From Roseibium sp. MMSF_3544 (GTDB taxonomy: Bacteria > Pseudomonadota > Alphaproteobacteria > Rhizobiales > Stappiaceae), in contig NZ_JASHKA010000012.1 in the NCBI RefSeq assembly GCF_030732845.1, positions 124,001 through 188,000 of the forward strand: DNA of 64,000 nucleotides. The letters are read 5' to 3'. The notes below the pieces were generated by a model. That model saw only the letters and a list, made by a program, of their open reading frames with translations, ran no database searches and was not told where the DNA came from. The position numbers were made by a program, and so were the translations under genes. Shown in pieces: positions 26,495-34,939 of this stretch. Position 1 is the first letter of the stretch; every line of letters starts with the position of its first letter.

Positions 26495-26812
26495 ATGAAA
26501 ACCACCGCCAAAATCATCGCCGCCAGCGTCATCGCCGTTGGATTGACCGGAACGTCGCTCGCAATTGCAGCGCAGGGCACCACTGAAAGCGCTCCCTTGA
26601 AGTCCGACCTGTCGATCGAACAGGTTTCTGAAATCGCTCTGAAGGCACAAGACGGCACAATTGAAGCCATCGAACTGGAGCGGGAAGACGGCAAGGCAGT
26701 CTTTGAAGTCGAAATCAGGTCCGCGGCCGGAGAAGTTGAAGTTCTGATCGATGCAGCGACCGGCGACGTCATCTCGACCGAGCTGGACGATGACGACGAC
26801 GACAAAAGCTGA
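26495..26812 (+). CDS. exported PepSY domain protein
   Basis: A 105-aa protein with a signal peptide (MKTTAKIIAASVIAVGLTGTSLAIAA) followed by one PepSY domain: LSIEQVSEIALKAQDGTIEAIELE, VFEVEIRSAAGEVEVLIDAATGDVIS, then an Asp-rich tail DDDDDDKS. PepSY domains are thought to bind or inhibit proteases, or to act in envelope sensing. ATG 26495 is behind AGAGGAAA. It diverges from the two-component operon and is probably its target. An 8-bp GC-rich hairpin (26828-26849) follows the stop, before a small membrane protein gene. Confidence 0.9.
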   Translation: MKTTAKIIAASVIAVGLTGTSLAIAAQGTTESAPLKSDLSIEQVSEIALKAQDGTIEAIELEREDGKAVFEVEIRSAAGEVEVLIDAATGDVISTELDDDDDDKS

Positions 26813-26827
26813 CAACGCCTTCGTGAT

Positions 26828-26849
26828 GTGGCGGGCACTGTCCCGCCAC
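26828..26849 (+). terminator. GC-rich hairpin after the PepSY gene (weak terminator or attenuator)
   Basis: A perfect 8-bp stem (GTGGCGGG, 26828-26835, with CCCGCCAC, 26842-26849) and six-base loop lie 15 bases past the PepSY stop. Only a short T run (ATTTT) follows some bases later, so partial termination or a processing role is more likely than a full stop. Confidence 0.5.
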
Positions 26850-26886
26850 CCGATTTTCCCCGACAATTCTGAACATGGAGACTGGA

Positions 26887-27108
26887 ATGAACCATCTGAA
26901 GTCAATTGGTGCCACTTGCAAACAGGGAATTCGTCGCTTTGGCGCTGCGATCGCCGGCTTCTTCGCGCTGGTCGCCGGCTGCCTGGTTTTGTCGGCGTTC
27001 GCCACGCTTGGGCTCGCAGTTCTGGGGGTCGGCGCCGTCGCAATGACAACGGCAGTCTTGATCGGACGAATGTCCCCGAATGCCGACCGGGAGGCCGTGT
27101 CCGCCTGA
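26887..27108 (+). CDS. small membrane protein, unknown function
   Basis: A 73-aa protein (MNHLKSIGATCKQGIRRF) with one long hydrophobic stretch from about residue 20 to 60, enough for one or two membrane helices rich in Ala, Gly, Leu and Val. ATG 26887 is chosen because GGAG lies six bases upstream; an in-frame ATG at 26875 lacks one. It follows the PepSY gene after a weak hairpin and may share its promoter and its control by the two-component system. A stem-loop at 27144-27175 follows without a T run. No family is recognised. Confidence 0.65.
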   Translation: MNHLKSIGATCKQGIRRFGAAIAGFFALVAGCLVLSAFATLGLAVLGVGAVAMTTAVLIGRMSPNADREAVSA

Positions 27109-27262
27109 TCCGAAATACGGCGCCCAAGACCTGAACAAACGAGTGCTCGGCCCGGCATTAGTCCGGGCAGGAGCAACTTCAGGGCTCGTTCTCTGGCGAA
27201 TCTTCGGAAATCAGCCTAAAACACTGCGGTAGTGATTTTCGTCCGCACAGGCCGGCTTCCCA

Positions 27263-29044
27263 GTGACTTTTGACCAAATTGCTTTGTTTGTTCTTTTCGG
27301 AATTGTCTTCGGGCTTCTGGTCTGGGGCCGCATCCGTTTTGATCTCGTCGCCTTCGCCGCCCTGATTGTCGGTGCTTTCCTCGGCCTTGTGCCATCGGAC
27401 CAGATTTTCTCCGGCTTCGGCCATGCCGCCGTCATCATCATTGCCCTTGTCCTGATCGTCTCCAAGGGCCTGATGAATTCAGGTGCCGTTGAGCTGATCG
27501 CGAACCGGCTTCTGTCCGCCTCCCGAGCGCTCTCGGGTCACATCACACTGATGTCGGTCGTCGGCGCCGGACTATCCGGCATCATCAACAACGTCGCCGC
27601 ACTCGCGCTCCTCATGCCACTGGATCTGGAAGCCGCCAAGAAGGCGGGAAGATCCCCTGGCCTGTCCCTGATGCCGCTTTCCTTTGCGACAATCCTCGGC
27701 GGCATGATCACCCTTATCGGAACCCCGCCCAACATCGTGATTGCCGAATACCGCTCCGACGCACTCGGCAGTCCCTTTTCCATGTTCGACTTTGCGCCGG
27801 TCGGGTTGACCGTGGCCGTGTGCGGCATCGCGTTTGTTGCTCTGTTTGGCTGGCGGCTGCTGCCGGCCCATTTCCGGGATAAGCCCAAGGAAGAAGGTTT
27901 CGCCGAAAGCCTTTATTCGGCAGAGCTGAAAGTCAGCAAGGTCAGCGAACACAATCCGGTTTCCGTCGGTGATCTTTATCCGGTTGCCGAAGACAAGGAT
28001 GTGGTGATCATCGGTCTCATTCGGAACGGCCGGCGCATCAAGGGTTTTGCCAGACGGGAACCGATCAAGGGCGGCGACTTTCTTGTCGTCGAAGGCGACC
28101 CGAAGGCGATTGAAAGCTTCATGGGGGCTGCCAAGCTCGACTTTGCCGGTTCCGAACGGCACAAGGGCGGCCTGGGCGGCTCCGCACTTGCGCTGGTTGA
28201 GGCAATTGCCCCGGACAGCGCCCGCATCACCGGAACATCGGCCTTCAACATGCGGCTGCTTTACGGCCACGGTGTCACACTGCTCGGCATCTCGCGTGAA
28301 GGACGGCGCATCCAAAAGAGGGTCCGGCATGAAACCATCCGGGCCGGTGATGTGCTGCTTATGATCGGTACACCCGAACGGCTGGAAAACGCATGTTCCT
28401 GGCTCGGCGTCTTGCCGTTGCAGGGGCGACAGACAGGCATGATCCAGCGCAACAAGGCCTGGCTCGCGATCGCCGGCTTCATTCTGGCCATTGCGGTGGC
28501 AGTCGCGGGCCTTGCCTACCTGCCCGTCGCCCTGGCGGCATGTGTCGTTCTTTATGCCGCCACGGGACTGGTCAGCGGCTCTGAAGTCTACAATTCGGTG
28601 GAATGGAAAGTGATCGTGCTGCTGGGGTCGCTGATCCCGCTCGGACAGGCATTCGAAAACGCCGGAAATGCGCAGCTCATCGCTGACGGGATTGTCGCGT
28701 TGACGGCCGGAGCGCCCGCCTGGGTCACGCTCACCGTTTTGATGATCGTGACCATGACGCTTTCAGATTTCTTGAACAATGTTGCGACCTGTCTCATTGC
28801 CGCGCCGATTTCCGTTCAGATCGCCGGCACCCTCGGCGTCAATCCGGATCCCTTCCTGATGGCTGTGGCTGTCGCTGCGTCCTGTGCGTTCCTGACCCCG
28901 ATCGGCCACAAGAACAACACTATCATCATGGGTCCTGGCGGCTACCGGTTTGGAGACTACTGGCGCATCGGTCTTCCCCTGGAAATCCTGGTGCTGGCAG
29001 TCTCCATTCCGGCAATTCTGGTGTTCTGGCCCTTGTCCTCCTGA
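27263..29044 (+). CDS. SLC13/DASS-type permease with two TrkA-C (RCK_C) domains
   Basis: A 593-aa membrane protein starting at GTG 27263. About six hydrophobic helices, then a soluble middle (about 205-375) with two RCK_C/TrkA-C repeats (SVGDLYPVAEDKDVVIIGLIRNG; GVTLLGISREGRRIQ), then a second set of helices. Family motifs SGIINNVAALALLMPL and FLNNVATCLIAAPI mark the two transport repeats, and TLIGTPPNIVIAEY is conserved. Relatives carry sulphate, dicarboxylates or other anions with Na+; the ligand here is not predictable. It converges with the AraC-type gene, with stops two bases apart. The start lacks a good ribosome site. Confidence 0.88.
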   Translation: MTFDQIALFVLFGIVFGLLVWGRIRFDLVAFAALIVGAFLGLVPSDQIFSGFGHAAVIIIALVLIVSKGLMNSGAVELIANRLLSASRALSGHITLMSVVGAGLSGIINNVAALALLMPLDLEAAKKAGRSPGLSLMPLSFATILGGMITLIGTPPNIVIAEYRSDALGSPFSMFDFAPVGLTVAVCGIAFVALFGWRLLPAHFRDKPKEEGFAESLYSAELKVSKVSEHNPVSVGDLYPVAEDKDVVIIGLIRNGRRIKGFARREPIKGGDFLVVEGDPKAIESFMGAAKLDFAGSERHKGGLGGSALALVEAIAPDSARITGTSAFNMRLLYGHGVTLLGISREGRRIQKRVRHETIRAGDVLLMIGTPERLENACSWLGVLPLQGRQTGMIQRNKAWLAIAGFILAIAVAVAGLAYLPVALAACVVLYAATGLVSGSEVYNSVEWKVIVLLGSLIPLGQAFENAGNAQLIADGIVALTAGAPAWVTLTVLMIVTMTLSDFLNNVATCLIAAPISVQIAGTLGVNPDPFLMAVAVAASCAFLTPIGHKNNTIIMGPGGYRFGDYWRIGLPLEILVLAVSIPAILVFWPLSS

Positions 29045-29046
29045 GG

Positions 29047-29946
29047 TCAGGCAGCCGGCTTGAGCGGCAGGCAGATGTCTGTCAGGAGATCTGCAGGTGC
29101 GGTGTCGCGCGGGTTGTTGAGATAGACTTCCATGCACGGCGCGTCTGCCGGCTCCCGGCCCGACTGGGTGAGCCACTCACCGTAAAGCCATTCATAGGCC
29201 CACTTCATGTCCGCATAGGGGCCCTTGTAGTGCAAAACGGCATAGTCACCGCCGAAGGTCTCGACCGCTTCGAGCGGGGCCTCGATGGGGAAGCCTTCTG
29301 ACACCGCAACACCGGCAGCCGACTGCAACTCGTCTTCCGGGACATGTGTCGGGTCGGAATAGTAGAGCCCTTTCATGGCGCCTGCCTGCCCCAGAAGATT
29401 GCGGCTCACCAGCACGCCAATGGCTTTTTCAAACGCTTTTCCAATCTCCATATAGGGCCCTTTGTGCGGGATAATGGCGAGGGTTTCGGTGGGAATGGAT
29501 TTGATTTCAACCTGATGCATGAGAAGAGATCCTCTTGTACGTGGAACGGGAGCACCGCCATGAGCGGGCTGAAGACGGCCTTCCACACCTGCCTCGCGAT
29601 AGGCCGAGGGAGATTGGCCGTAAACTTTCTTGAAACTGCGGCTGAATGCTTCCAGCGTGCTGTAGCCGGCGCGTGTTGCAATCTCTGCAACCGGCATTTT
29701 GGAATAGGTCAGGTCCGCGGAGGCCCGGTGCAGTCTGAGCCGCTTGACGGTGGCCACGATGGATTCGCCATAAGCCGATTGCCACACACGATGCCAGTGC
29801 CACGGCGAAAGCGCGGCAACTTCCGCAAGCACGGTCAAATCCGGATCTTCGTCAAGATGCGCGTAGATGTATTCGATTACTCTGGTAAAGCGACGCAAAT
29901 AGCCGTCATCTTTGGATGAAATTGTGTGTTTCTCGTGCTGTGTCAT
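29047..29946 (-). CDS. AraC-type regulator fused to a GyrI-like small-molecule-binding domain
   Basis: A 299-aa protein from ATG 29946. Residues about 15-115 form two helix-turn-helix units (LAEVAALSPWHWHRVWQSAYG and VAEIATRAGYSTLEAFSRSFKKVYGQSPSAYR). Residues about 145-299 are a GyrI-like/effector-binding domain (QVEIKSIPTETLAIIPHKGPY). Such fusions (Rob/SoxS-like plus GyrI) usually respond to small hydrophobic molecules and control efflux or stress genes. It diverges from the SDR gene at 30100, with 153 bases between them. Confidence 0.9.
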   Translation of the reverse strand: MTQHEKHTISSKDDGYLRRFTRVIEYIYAHLDEDPDLTVLAEVAALSPWHWHRVWQSAYGESIVATVKRLRLHRASADLTYSKMPVAEIATRAGYSTLEAFSRSFKKVYGQSPSAYREAGVEGRLQPAHGGAPVPRTRGSLLMHQVEIKSIPTETLAIIPHKGPYMEIGKAFEKAIGVLVSRNLLGQAGAMKGLYYSDPTHVPEDELQSAAGVAVSEGFPIEAPLEAVETFGGDYAVLHYKGPYADMKWAYEWLYGEWLTQSGREPADAPCMEVYLNNPRDTAPADLLTDICLPLKPAA

Positions 29947-30099
29947 CGGTGTGCCCTTGATTGGTGAAGGGACCCTAGCACCGCCCCATCTGACAAATCT
30001 TGCTGACTTGTGATCAGGAGGCTCTTTGTCCCTCCGGGGACCTCGCATATGGTCTCATCGCATCAACGGGCACGCGGAAAGTCTGACAAGGAAGAAGCA

Positions 30100-30987
30100 A
30101 TGCGAATTCTGTTCACCGGTGGATCCGGAAAAGCGGGAAAACACGTGATCCCCTATCTCCTGAACAGGGGCCATCGGGTGGTGAATGTCGACCTCACCCC
30201 GCTCGACCATCCGGGTGTCGACAATCTGACGGCGGACATCACCAGGTCCGGCGAAATGTTCAACGTCATGACCAGCTACGCCAACTTTGACGAGCTGGAA
30301 CCGGGCAAGGGTGTCCCCGCATTCGACGCCATCGTTCACTTCGCCGCCATCCCGCGCATCCTGATCCATCCGGACAACAAGACTTTCGAGGTCAACGCAA
30401 TCGGGACCTACAATGTCATCGAAGCAGCGGTGAAGCTCGGCATTCGCAAGATCGTCATTGCGTCGTCGGAAACCACTTACGGCGTATGCTTTGCCGATGG
30501 CACCGTCGACCCGAAGTCTCTGCCTGTGGAAGAGGATGACGATGTCAATCCGATGGACAGTTACGGCCTCTCCAAGGTCGTCAACGAACAGACGGCGCGG
30601 TCTTTCCAGCGCCGGTCCGGTTTCGACATCTATGCGCTCAGGATCGGCAATGTCATCGAGCCGCACGAATATGACCGCTTTCCGGATTTCTTCGAAAACC
30701 CCGCTCAGCGCCGCCGCAACATCTTCTGTTACATCGATGCCAGGGACCTTGGCCAGATTGTCGATCTGTGCCTGAAAAAGGACGGACTCGGATTCCAGGT
30801 CTTCAATGCGGGCAATGACACGAATTCGGTCGACATTCCCAATCCGGAGATCCTTCGGCGCTTCTTCCCCGGTGTTCCGCTCAGCCGGGAGCTCGGTGAA
30901 CATGAGGCCCTGTTTTCAAACCGGAAGATCCGGGAGGTGCTCGAGTTCAAGGAAGAGCATAATTGGCGGAAATACGTAAAGACCTGA
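30100..30987 (+). CDS. NAD(P)-dependent epimerase/dehydratase (extended SDR)
   Basis: A 295-aa short-chain dehydrogenase/reductase of the extended type: FTGGSGKAGKHV cofactor loop (about 5-16), SSETTYG active-site Ser/Thr region, and Tyr-Lys pair in YGLSK (about 165-169). The start is ATG 30100 with a GGAAGAAG site. Relatives act on nucleotide sugars or sugar lactones. The C-terminus is short for a sugar epimerase, and no sugar pathway lies nearby, so the substrate is open. It may be regulated by the divergent AraC/GyrI protein. Confidence 0.85.
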   Translation: MRILFTGGSGKAGKHVIPYLLNRGHRVVNVDLTPLDHPGVDNLTADITRSGEMFNVMTSYANFDELEPGKGVPAFDAIVHFAAIPRILIHPDNKTFEVNAIGTYNVIEAAVKLGIRKIVIASSETTYGVCFADGTVDPKSLPVEEDDDVNPMDSYGLSKVVNEQTARSFQRRSGFDIYALRIGNVIEPHEYDRFPDFFENPAQRRRNIFCYIDARDLGQIVDLCLKKDGLGFQVFNAGNDTNSVDIPNPEILRRFFPGVPLSRELGEHEALFSNRKIREVLEFKEEHNWRKYVKT

Positions 30988-31085
30988 CACTCTTGCAGAT
31001 GCGTCCCGGCGCATTTCGGTCGACGTCTCGTGTCTTTCAGAAGGCCCCCCGGTCATGCTACGACAGACAGCAGAGACCCTTCACT

Positions 31086-31107
31086 GAAGGCCGGTCCATC
31101 GGCCTTC
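31086..31107 (+). other. stem-loop upstream of the MaoC pair
   Basis: A perfect 8-bp stem (GAAGGCCG, 31086-31093, with CGGCCTTC, 31100-31107) closes a GTCCAT loop about 100 bases past the SDR stop and 28 bases before the first MaoC start. No T tract follows, so it may be a transcript-end remnant or a 5' leader structure. Confidence 0.4.
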
Positions 31108-31134
31108 CCATCCCGCACAATGCAGCACACATCC

Positions 31135-31593
31135 ATGACGGCACCGATTTTTTTTGAGGATTTCACACCAGGATTGACGATCGCGCTCGGGTCAATCGAT
31201 GTGAGCAAAGAAGACATCATTGAATTCGCCACTGAATTCGATCCGCAACCCTTTCACTTAAGCGAGGAAGCCGGCAAGGCCTCGATGCTCGGCGGCCTGG
31301 CCGCGTCGGGTTGGCAAACGGCCAGCCTGGTCATGAGCCTTCTTGCCACCAATCTTTTCAACAAGAGCACAGGCAGCGGATCACCGGGCATCAGCACCTT
31401 GAAATGGAAACAACCGGTTTTTCCTGGCGACAGATTGACCGCAAGTGCTGAAATCATCGGAACGAAGGAGCTGCGCTCCAAACCGGATCTCGGAATGGTT
31501 TTCATTCGCATCCGCGCCGACAATCAGGACGGCAAGGAAGTCATCATGTGGGAAAACCCCGTTCTTTTCGAAAAACGGGAGCCAAGCGCATGA
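31135..31593 (+). CDS. MaoC-like hydratase/dehydratase, first of a tandem pair
   Basis: A 152-aa hot-dog-fold protein. It has the hydratase-2-like DPQPFHLSEE segment with the active-site Asp and His (about residues 39 and 44), and ASGWQTA following. The start is uncertain: ATG 31135 or 31120, neither with a clear ribosome site; the shorter is used. It is followed by a second copy overlapping by four bases (ATGA). MaoC proteins hydrate or dehydrate CoA thioesters in fatty-acid or related breakdown. Substrate unknown. Confidence 0.88.
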   Translation: MTAPIFFEDFTPGLTIALGSIDVSKEDIIEFATEFDPQPFHLSEEAGKASMLGGLAASGWQTASLVMSLLATNLFNKSTGSGSPGISTLKWKQPVFPGDRLTASAEIIGTKELRSKPDLGMVFIRIRADNQDGKEVIMWENPVLFEKREPSA

Positions 31594-32069
31594 TCGCCTT
31601 TTTCGACGACATCACCGTCGGCGAGACCATGGATCTTGGCACTTACACGTTCCAGAAAGACGAGATCATCCGCTTCGCCGAAAAATACGACCCGCAGCCC
31701 TTTCATTTGAGCGAAGAAGGTGCTGCAAAAACCCATTTCGGCCGCTTATGCGCCTCCGGATGGCATACGGCATCAGTCTTCATGAAACTGTTCGTCACAA
31801 AAATGACCGCTCAGCAGTCAGAAGCGCGCGAGGCAGGAGTTCTTGCCGCCCGTATCGGCCCCTCGCCTGGCTTTGACGACCTGAAATGGATCAAGCCGGT
31901 CTATGTGGGCGACACCCTCACCTACACGCGGACAGTAACCGGCAAGACGGAAAGCCGCAGCCGGCCAGAATGGGGCATCGTCCATTCGGACATGAAGGCA
32001 CACAACCAGGACGGCACGCTGGTATTTTCGTTCAAGGCCAACGTATTTGTCGAACGGCGGTCCAAATAG
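31590..32069 (+). CDS. MaoC-like hydratase/dehydratase, second of a tandem pair
   Basis: A 159-aa paralogue of the preceding gene: YDPQPFHLSEEGAAK with the same Asp-x4-His pair and CASGWHTASVFMKL. It starts at ATG 31590 inside the stop of the first copy. The two proteins share the core motif spacing but diverge elsewhere, so they probably form a heterodimer or have separate substrates. MaoC hot-dog domains work as dimers or double-hot-dog units, which supports a heteromer. No other beta-oxidation gene lies adjacent. Confidence 0.9.
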   Translation: MIAFFDDITVGETMDLGTYTFQKDEIIRFAEKYDPQPFHLSEEGAAKTHFGRLCASGWHTASVFMKLFVTKMTAQQSEAREAGVLAARIGPSPGFDDLKWIKPVYVGDTLTYTRTVTGKTESRSRPEWGIVHSDMKAHNQDGTLVFSFKANVFVERRSK

Positions 32070-32094
32070 ACCAGTCTGAAGGGCTGGCCGCGGG

Positions 32095-32574
32095 CTACAA
32101 GGCCCGCGCAAACAAAACTTCGTCGCGGATTTCGATACCGTAGTCGCCACGCAGGGGAATGCCGGGCTTTCTCTCGCGCTCCTGGTCGATGATCCCCTGC
32201 CGGATACGCTCAAAACGGAAGCCCCGGCGCTGGTAGAAACGGAATGCATCGAGATTGTCGTTGGAGGTTCTCACCGTCAATCGCGGCAAACCTTTGGAGC
32301 GCGCTTCCGTCACCACCGCATCGAGAAGCTGACTGCCAACACCGCCCCAGCGGTTGATTGAGTCGAGCGTCAGGATTTCCCATTCCTGCTCTCGCTTGAT
32401 CAGGGTGACCATGCCCACCAGCTCTTCTCCGTCGAAAGCGACGTAGCCCGGGAGGCGCGACGCGTCGAACATTTCATTGTCGAGCATGATTTCCGGAGCA
32501 GTCCAGCGGTCAGTCAGAAGCTGACGCACAGCCTCATAGTCTCTGTCTTCCGTAGGGCGAATGATTACAGGCAT
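32095..32574 (-). CDS. GNAT-family N-acetyltransferase
   Basis: A 159-aa protein from ATG 32574 (MPVIIRPTEDRDYEAV). GNAT motif A, INRWGGVGSQLLDAVV (about 92-107), binds acetyl-CoA, followed by motif B, NDNLDAFRFYQRRGFRF. The acceptor substrate is not predictable. It lies ten bases downstream of bluB on the same strand, so it is probably in its operon. The frame is open far upstream, but that part is the antisense of bluB. Confidence 0.87.
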   Translation of the reverse strand: MPVIIRPTEDRDYEAVRQLLTDRWTAPEIMLDNEMFDASRLPGYVAFDGEELVGMVTLIKREQEWEILTLDSINRWGGVGSQLLDAVVTEARSKGLPRLTVRTSNDNLDAFRFYQRRGFRFERIRQGIIDQERERKPGIPLRGDYGIEIRDEVLFARAL

Positions 32575-32584
32575 TTCGGAGCTC

Positions 32585-33247
32585 CTAACGTCGGAATAAC
32601 CGCGTTTCAAGAGGACTGCGCGCCTGCCATCGCGCGCGTTCCAGTTCCGGGTCGATATGGTCTTCTTCAGGATAGCCGACGCATAGATAAGCCACGAGGC
32701 GCCAGTTGCCGTCAACCTGAAGGATGTCGGACACCGCCGCCGGATCGAGGATTGAAACCCAGCCGACGCCAATCCCTTCGGTCCTGGCGGCAAGCCAGAA
32801 AGTATGGATCATGCTGACGGTTGAATAGGCGAGCGTCTCCGGCATGGTTGCCCGGCCAAGGCCCGCCCCCTGGGCAGGATCCTCATCGCTGAACACCGCC
32901 AGGTGGATTGGCGCGTTCCTGAGACCGGAGAGTTTCAGCTCGCGGTAATGCCGGGCTTTCTCAGGTTCATATTGTCTGGCAGCCGCATCATTTTCAGCCT
33001 CGAAGGAGGCAATGACGTTCGCACGTTTTTCCGGGCTGTCGACAACAACGATGCGCCAGGGCTGACTGTTACCGACAGACGGGGCAAGGTCCGCCAGCGT
33101 GAGAAGATGGTTCAGTACGCCGTCCGGCAACGGAACGGTTCGAAAGCGGCGCACGTCCCGGCGCCACTTCAGCAGCGTTTCAAACTCTCGCTGGAATTGA
33201 TCTGAAAATTCCGGTCTCCCGACCGCCCCGCCCACGTCCTGATCCAT
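32585..33247 (-). CDS. bluB: 5,6-dimethylbenzimidazole synthase
   Basis: BluB is a flavin-destroying nitroreductase-like enzyme that makes the lower ligand of vitamin B12 from FMN and oxygen. The 220-aa product has the family start FETLLKWRRDVRRFRTVPLPD, APSVGNSQPWRIV and the C-terminal GIGVGWVSILDP and YLCVGYPEEDHIDPELERARW. It sits in a minus-strand run with apt (six bases away) and the GNAT gene; no other cobalamin gene is in the window. Nitroreductases share the fold, but the motif set is that of BluB. Confidence 0.92.
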   Translation of the reverse strand: MDQDVGGAVGRPEFSDQFQREFETLLKWRRDVRRFRTVPLPDGVLNHLLTLADLAPSVGNSQPWRIVVVDSPEKRANVIASFEAENDAAARQYEPEKARHYRELKLSGLRNAPIHLAVFSDEDPAQGAGLGRATMPETLAYSTVSMIHTFWLAARTEGIGVGWVSILDPAAVSDILQVDGNWRLVAYLCVGYPEEDHIDPELERARWQARSPLETRLFRR

Positions 33248-33253
33248 GACTGG

Positions 33254-33802
33254 TCAGTGCCCGGGAAATTCCACCAGCGTGCGCACGGGAACATTCAGCT
33301 CTTCCAGCTTTTTGCGGCCACCGAGGTCCGGCAGATCGACGATGAAGCACGCCGCCTCGATATTCGCACCCATGGATTTCAGCAGCTTGCAGGCTGCCTC
33401 CGCTGTGCCGCCGGTGGCGATCAGGTCATCCACCAGGATAACGCGGTCGCCCCGCTGGATGGCATCCTTGTGCATTTCCATCTCGTCCAGACCATATTCC
33501 AGCGAATAGGCAATGCGGACAGTCTCATGCGGAAGCTTGCCTTTTTTGCGGATCGGGACAAAACCAGCCGAAAGCTGGTGCGCAACCGCGCCGCCCAGAA
33601 TGAACCCCCTCGCCTCAATCCCGGCAATCTGGTCGACCTTCGATCCCGCCCAGGGCTGCACAAGTGCATCAACGGCCCGCCGGAAGGCGCGCGCGTTGCC
33701 CAGAAGTGTCGTGATGTCCCGAAACAGAATACCTTCTTTCGGATAGTCCCTGATCGTGCGGATCGAGTCGACCAATTCATCCTGGATCGTCTGTTCGGTC
33801 AT
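33254..33802 (-). CDS. apt: adenine phosphoribosyltransferase
   Basis: Apt salvages adenine with PRPP to AMP. The 182-aa protein starts at ATG 33802 ([25 protein letters not shown]). The PRPP-binding site is [14 protein letters not shown] (about 121-134); the adenine-binding [13 protein letters not shown] and [10 protein letters not shown] are also typical. It follows mtnP by 125 bases and precedes bluB closely. MtnP releases adenine from methylthioadenosine, so the pair plausibly forms a salvage unit. Confidence 0.96.
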   Translation of the reverse strand: MTEQTIQDELVDSIRTIRDYPKEGILFRDITTLLGNARAFRRAVDALVQPWAGSKVDQIAGIEARGFILGGAVAHQLSAGFVPIRKKGKLPHETVRIAYSLEYGLDEMEMHKDAIQRGDRVILVDDLIATGGTAEAACKLLKSMGANIEAACFIVDLPDLGGRKKLEELNVPVRTLVEFPGH

Positions 33803-33927
33803 CGAGCTCTCTTTCTTCGGCTGATCTTTCCGGCGCATGCCCCGACCGACGCTTATACCAAGTTTGCAAGCGGGTTCGAAGCGAATTTGCGACTATTAAA
33901 GGATTGCTGCTTTGGTTTTTCTCGGCC

Positions 33928-34809
33928 TCAGGAGGCCTTGTTCAGGATCCGGCCGGCAACCGCATCCAGCTTTGCCACAAGCGCCGGATCTCTCTTTTCC
34001 GGCGCGGTCATGAACGCGAACTCGAGTGCCGTGTCAGAGCCGGCGGGACAGGACTGATGCTCCCGAGGCAGGTCGCGCGCGACCCGTGCGACAAGGCGCT
34101 GTGCGTTTTCAGCATTGTCGTGCAGAACCTTGATGATTGCCTGAATGTCGACTTCGCCGTGATCCGGGTGCCAACTGTCATAGTCAGTCACCATGGCAAC
34201 GGTCGCGTAACAGATCTCCGCCTCGCGGGCCAACTTGGCTTCCGGCATGTTGGTCATGCCGATCACGTCGCAGCCCCAGGAGCGGTAGAGATGGCTTTCG
34301 GCAAGCGACGAGAATTGCGGGCCTTCCATGGCAAGATAGGTCCCGCCCCTGGCATAAGCGAGATCCTCTGCCTCAGCGGCAGCAGCAACGGCATCAATGA
34401 GCTTCGGGCTCACCGGGGTCGCCATGGAAACATGAGCGACGCAGCCGGTTCCGAAGAAGCTCTTTTCGCGCGCGAACGTCCGGTCGATGAACTGGTCGAC
34501 AAGAACGAATGTGCCCGGCGCGTGTTCCTCTTTCAGCGATCCACAGGCGGAAACCGACAGAAGATCTGTCACTCCGCATCGCTTCATGGCGTCAATATTG
34601 GCGCGGTAGTTGATGGTGGTCGGGGAGTAGACGTGGCCACGCCCGTGACGCGGCAGGAAAACGATCTTCAAGCCGTCCATGTCGCCAATCCGGACCTGGT
34701 CGGAAGGCGCGCCCCAGGGACTTTCAACCGTGACCCATTCTGAGTTCTCAAGACCCGGCAGATCGTAAATGCCGGAACCGCCGATAATACCAAGAACCGC
34801 ATCAGCCAT
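33928..34809 (-). CDS. mtnP: S-methyl-5'-thioadenosine phosphorylase
   Basis: MtnP phosphorolyses methylthioadenosine to adenine and methylthioribose 1-phosphate. The 293-aa product starts at ATG 34809 (MADAVLGIIGGSGIYDLPGLE). Motifs: IIGGSGIYD phosphate loop, FLPRHGRGHVYSPTTINYRANI, and TYLAMEGPQFSSLAES. The TTG in frame at 34815 is less likely. The GGAGAG site lies about nine bases before the ATG. Its product adenine feeds the downstream apt. Confidence 0.95.
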   Translation of the reverse strand: MADAVLGIIGGSGIYDLPGLENSEWVTVESPWGAPSDQVRIGDMDGLKIVFLPRHGRGHVYSPTTINYRANIDAMKRCGVTDLLSVSACGSLKEEHAPGTFVLVDQFIDRTFAREKSFFGTGCVAHVSMATPVSPKLIDAVAAAAEAEDLAYARGGTYLAMEGPQFSSLAESHLYRSWGCDVIGMTNMPEAKLAREAEICYATVAMVTDYDSWHPDHGEVDIQAIIKVLHDNAENAQRLVARVARDLPREHQSCPAGSDTALEFAFMTAPEKRDPALVAKLDAVAGRILNKAS

Positions 34810-34885
34810 TGCCAAGTCTCTCCTGTAGAATCCAGTCCGAGAAGCTGATTATCAAGCGGTTCGCGCGTTGAATAGGCCCAAAACT

Positions 34886-34915
34886 AAAAAAAAGGCGGGC
34901 TGAGCGCCCGCCTTT
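34886..34915 (-). terminator. terminator after the cytochrome bc1 operon
   Basis: A perfect 10-bp stem (34891-34900 with 34906-34915; AAAGGCGGGC / GCCCGCCTTT) with a five-base loop lies 25 bases past the cytochrome c1 stop. The A run from 34886 gives a T tract on the minus strand. Confidence 0.9.
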
Positions 34916-34939
34916 GTAAGTCTTTTCCGTAAGAACGGA

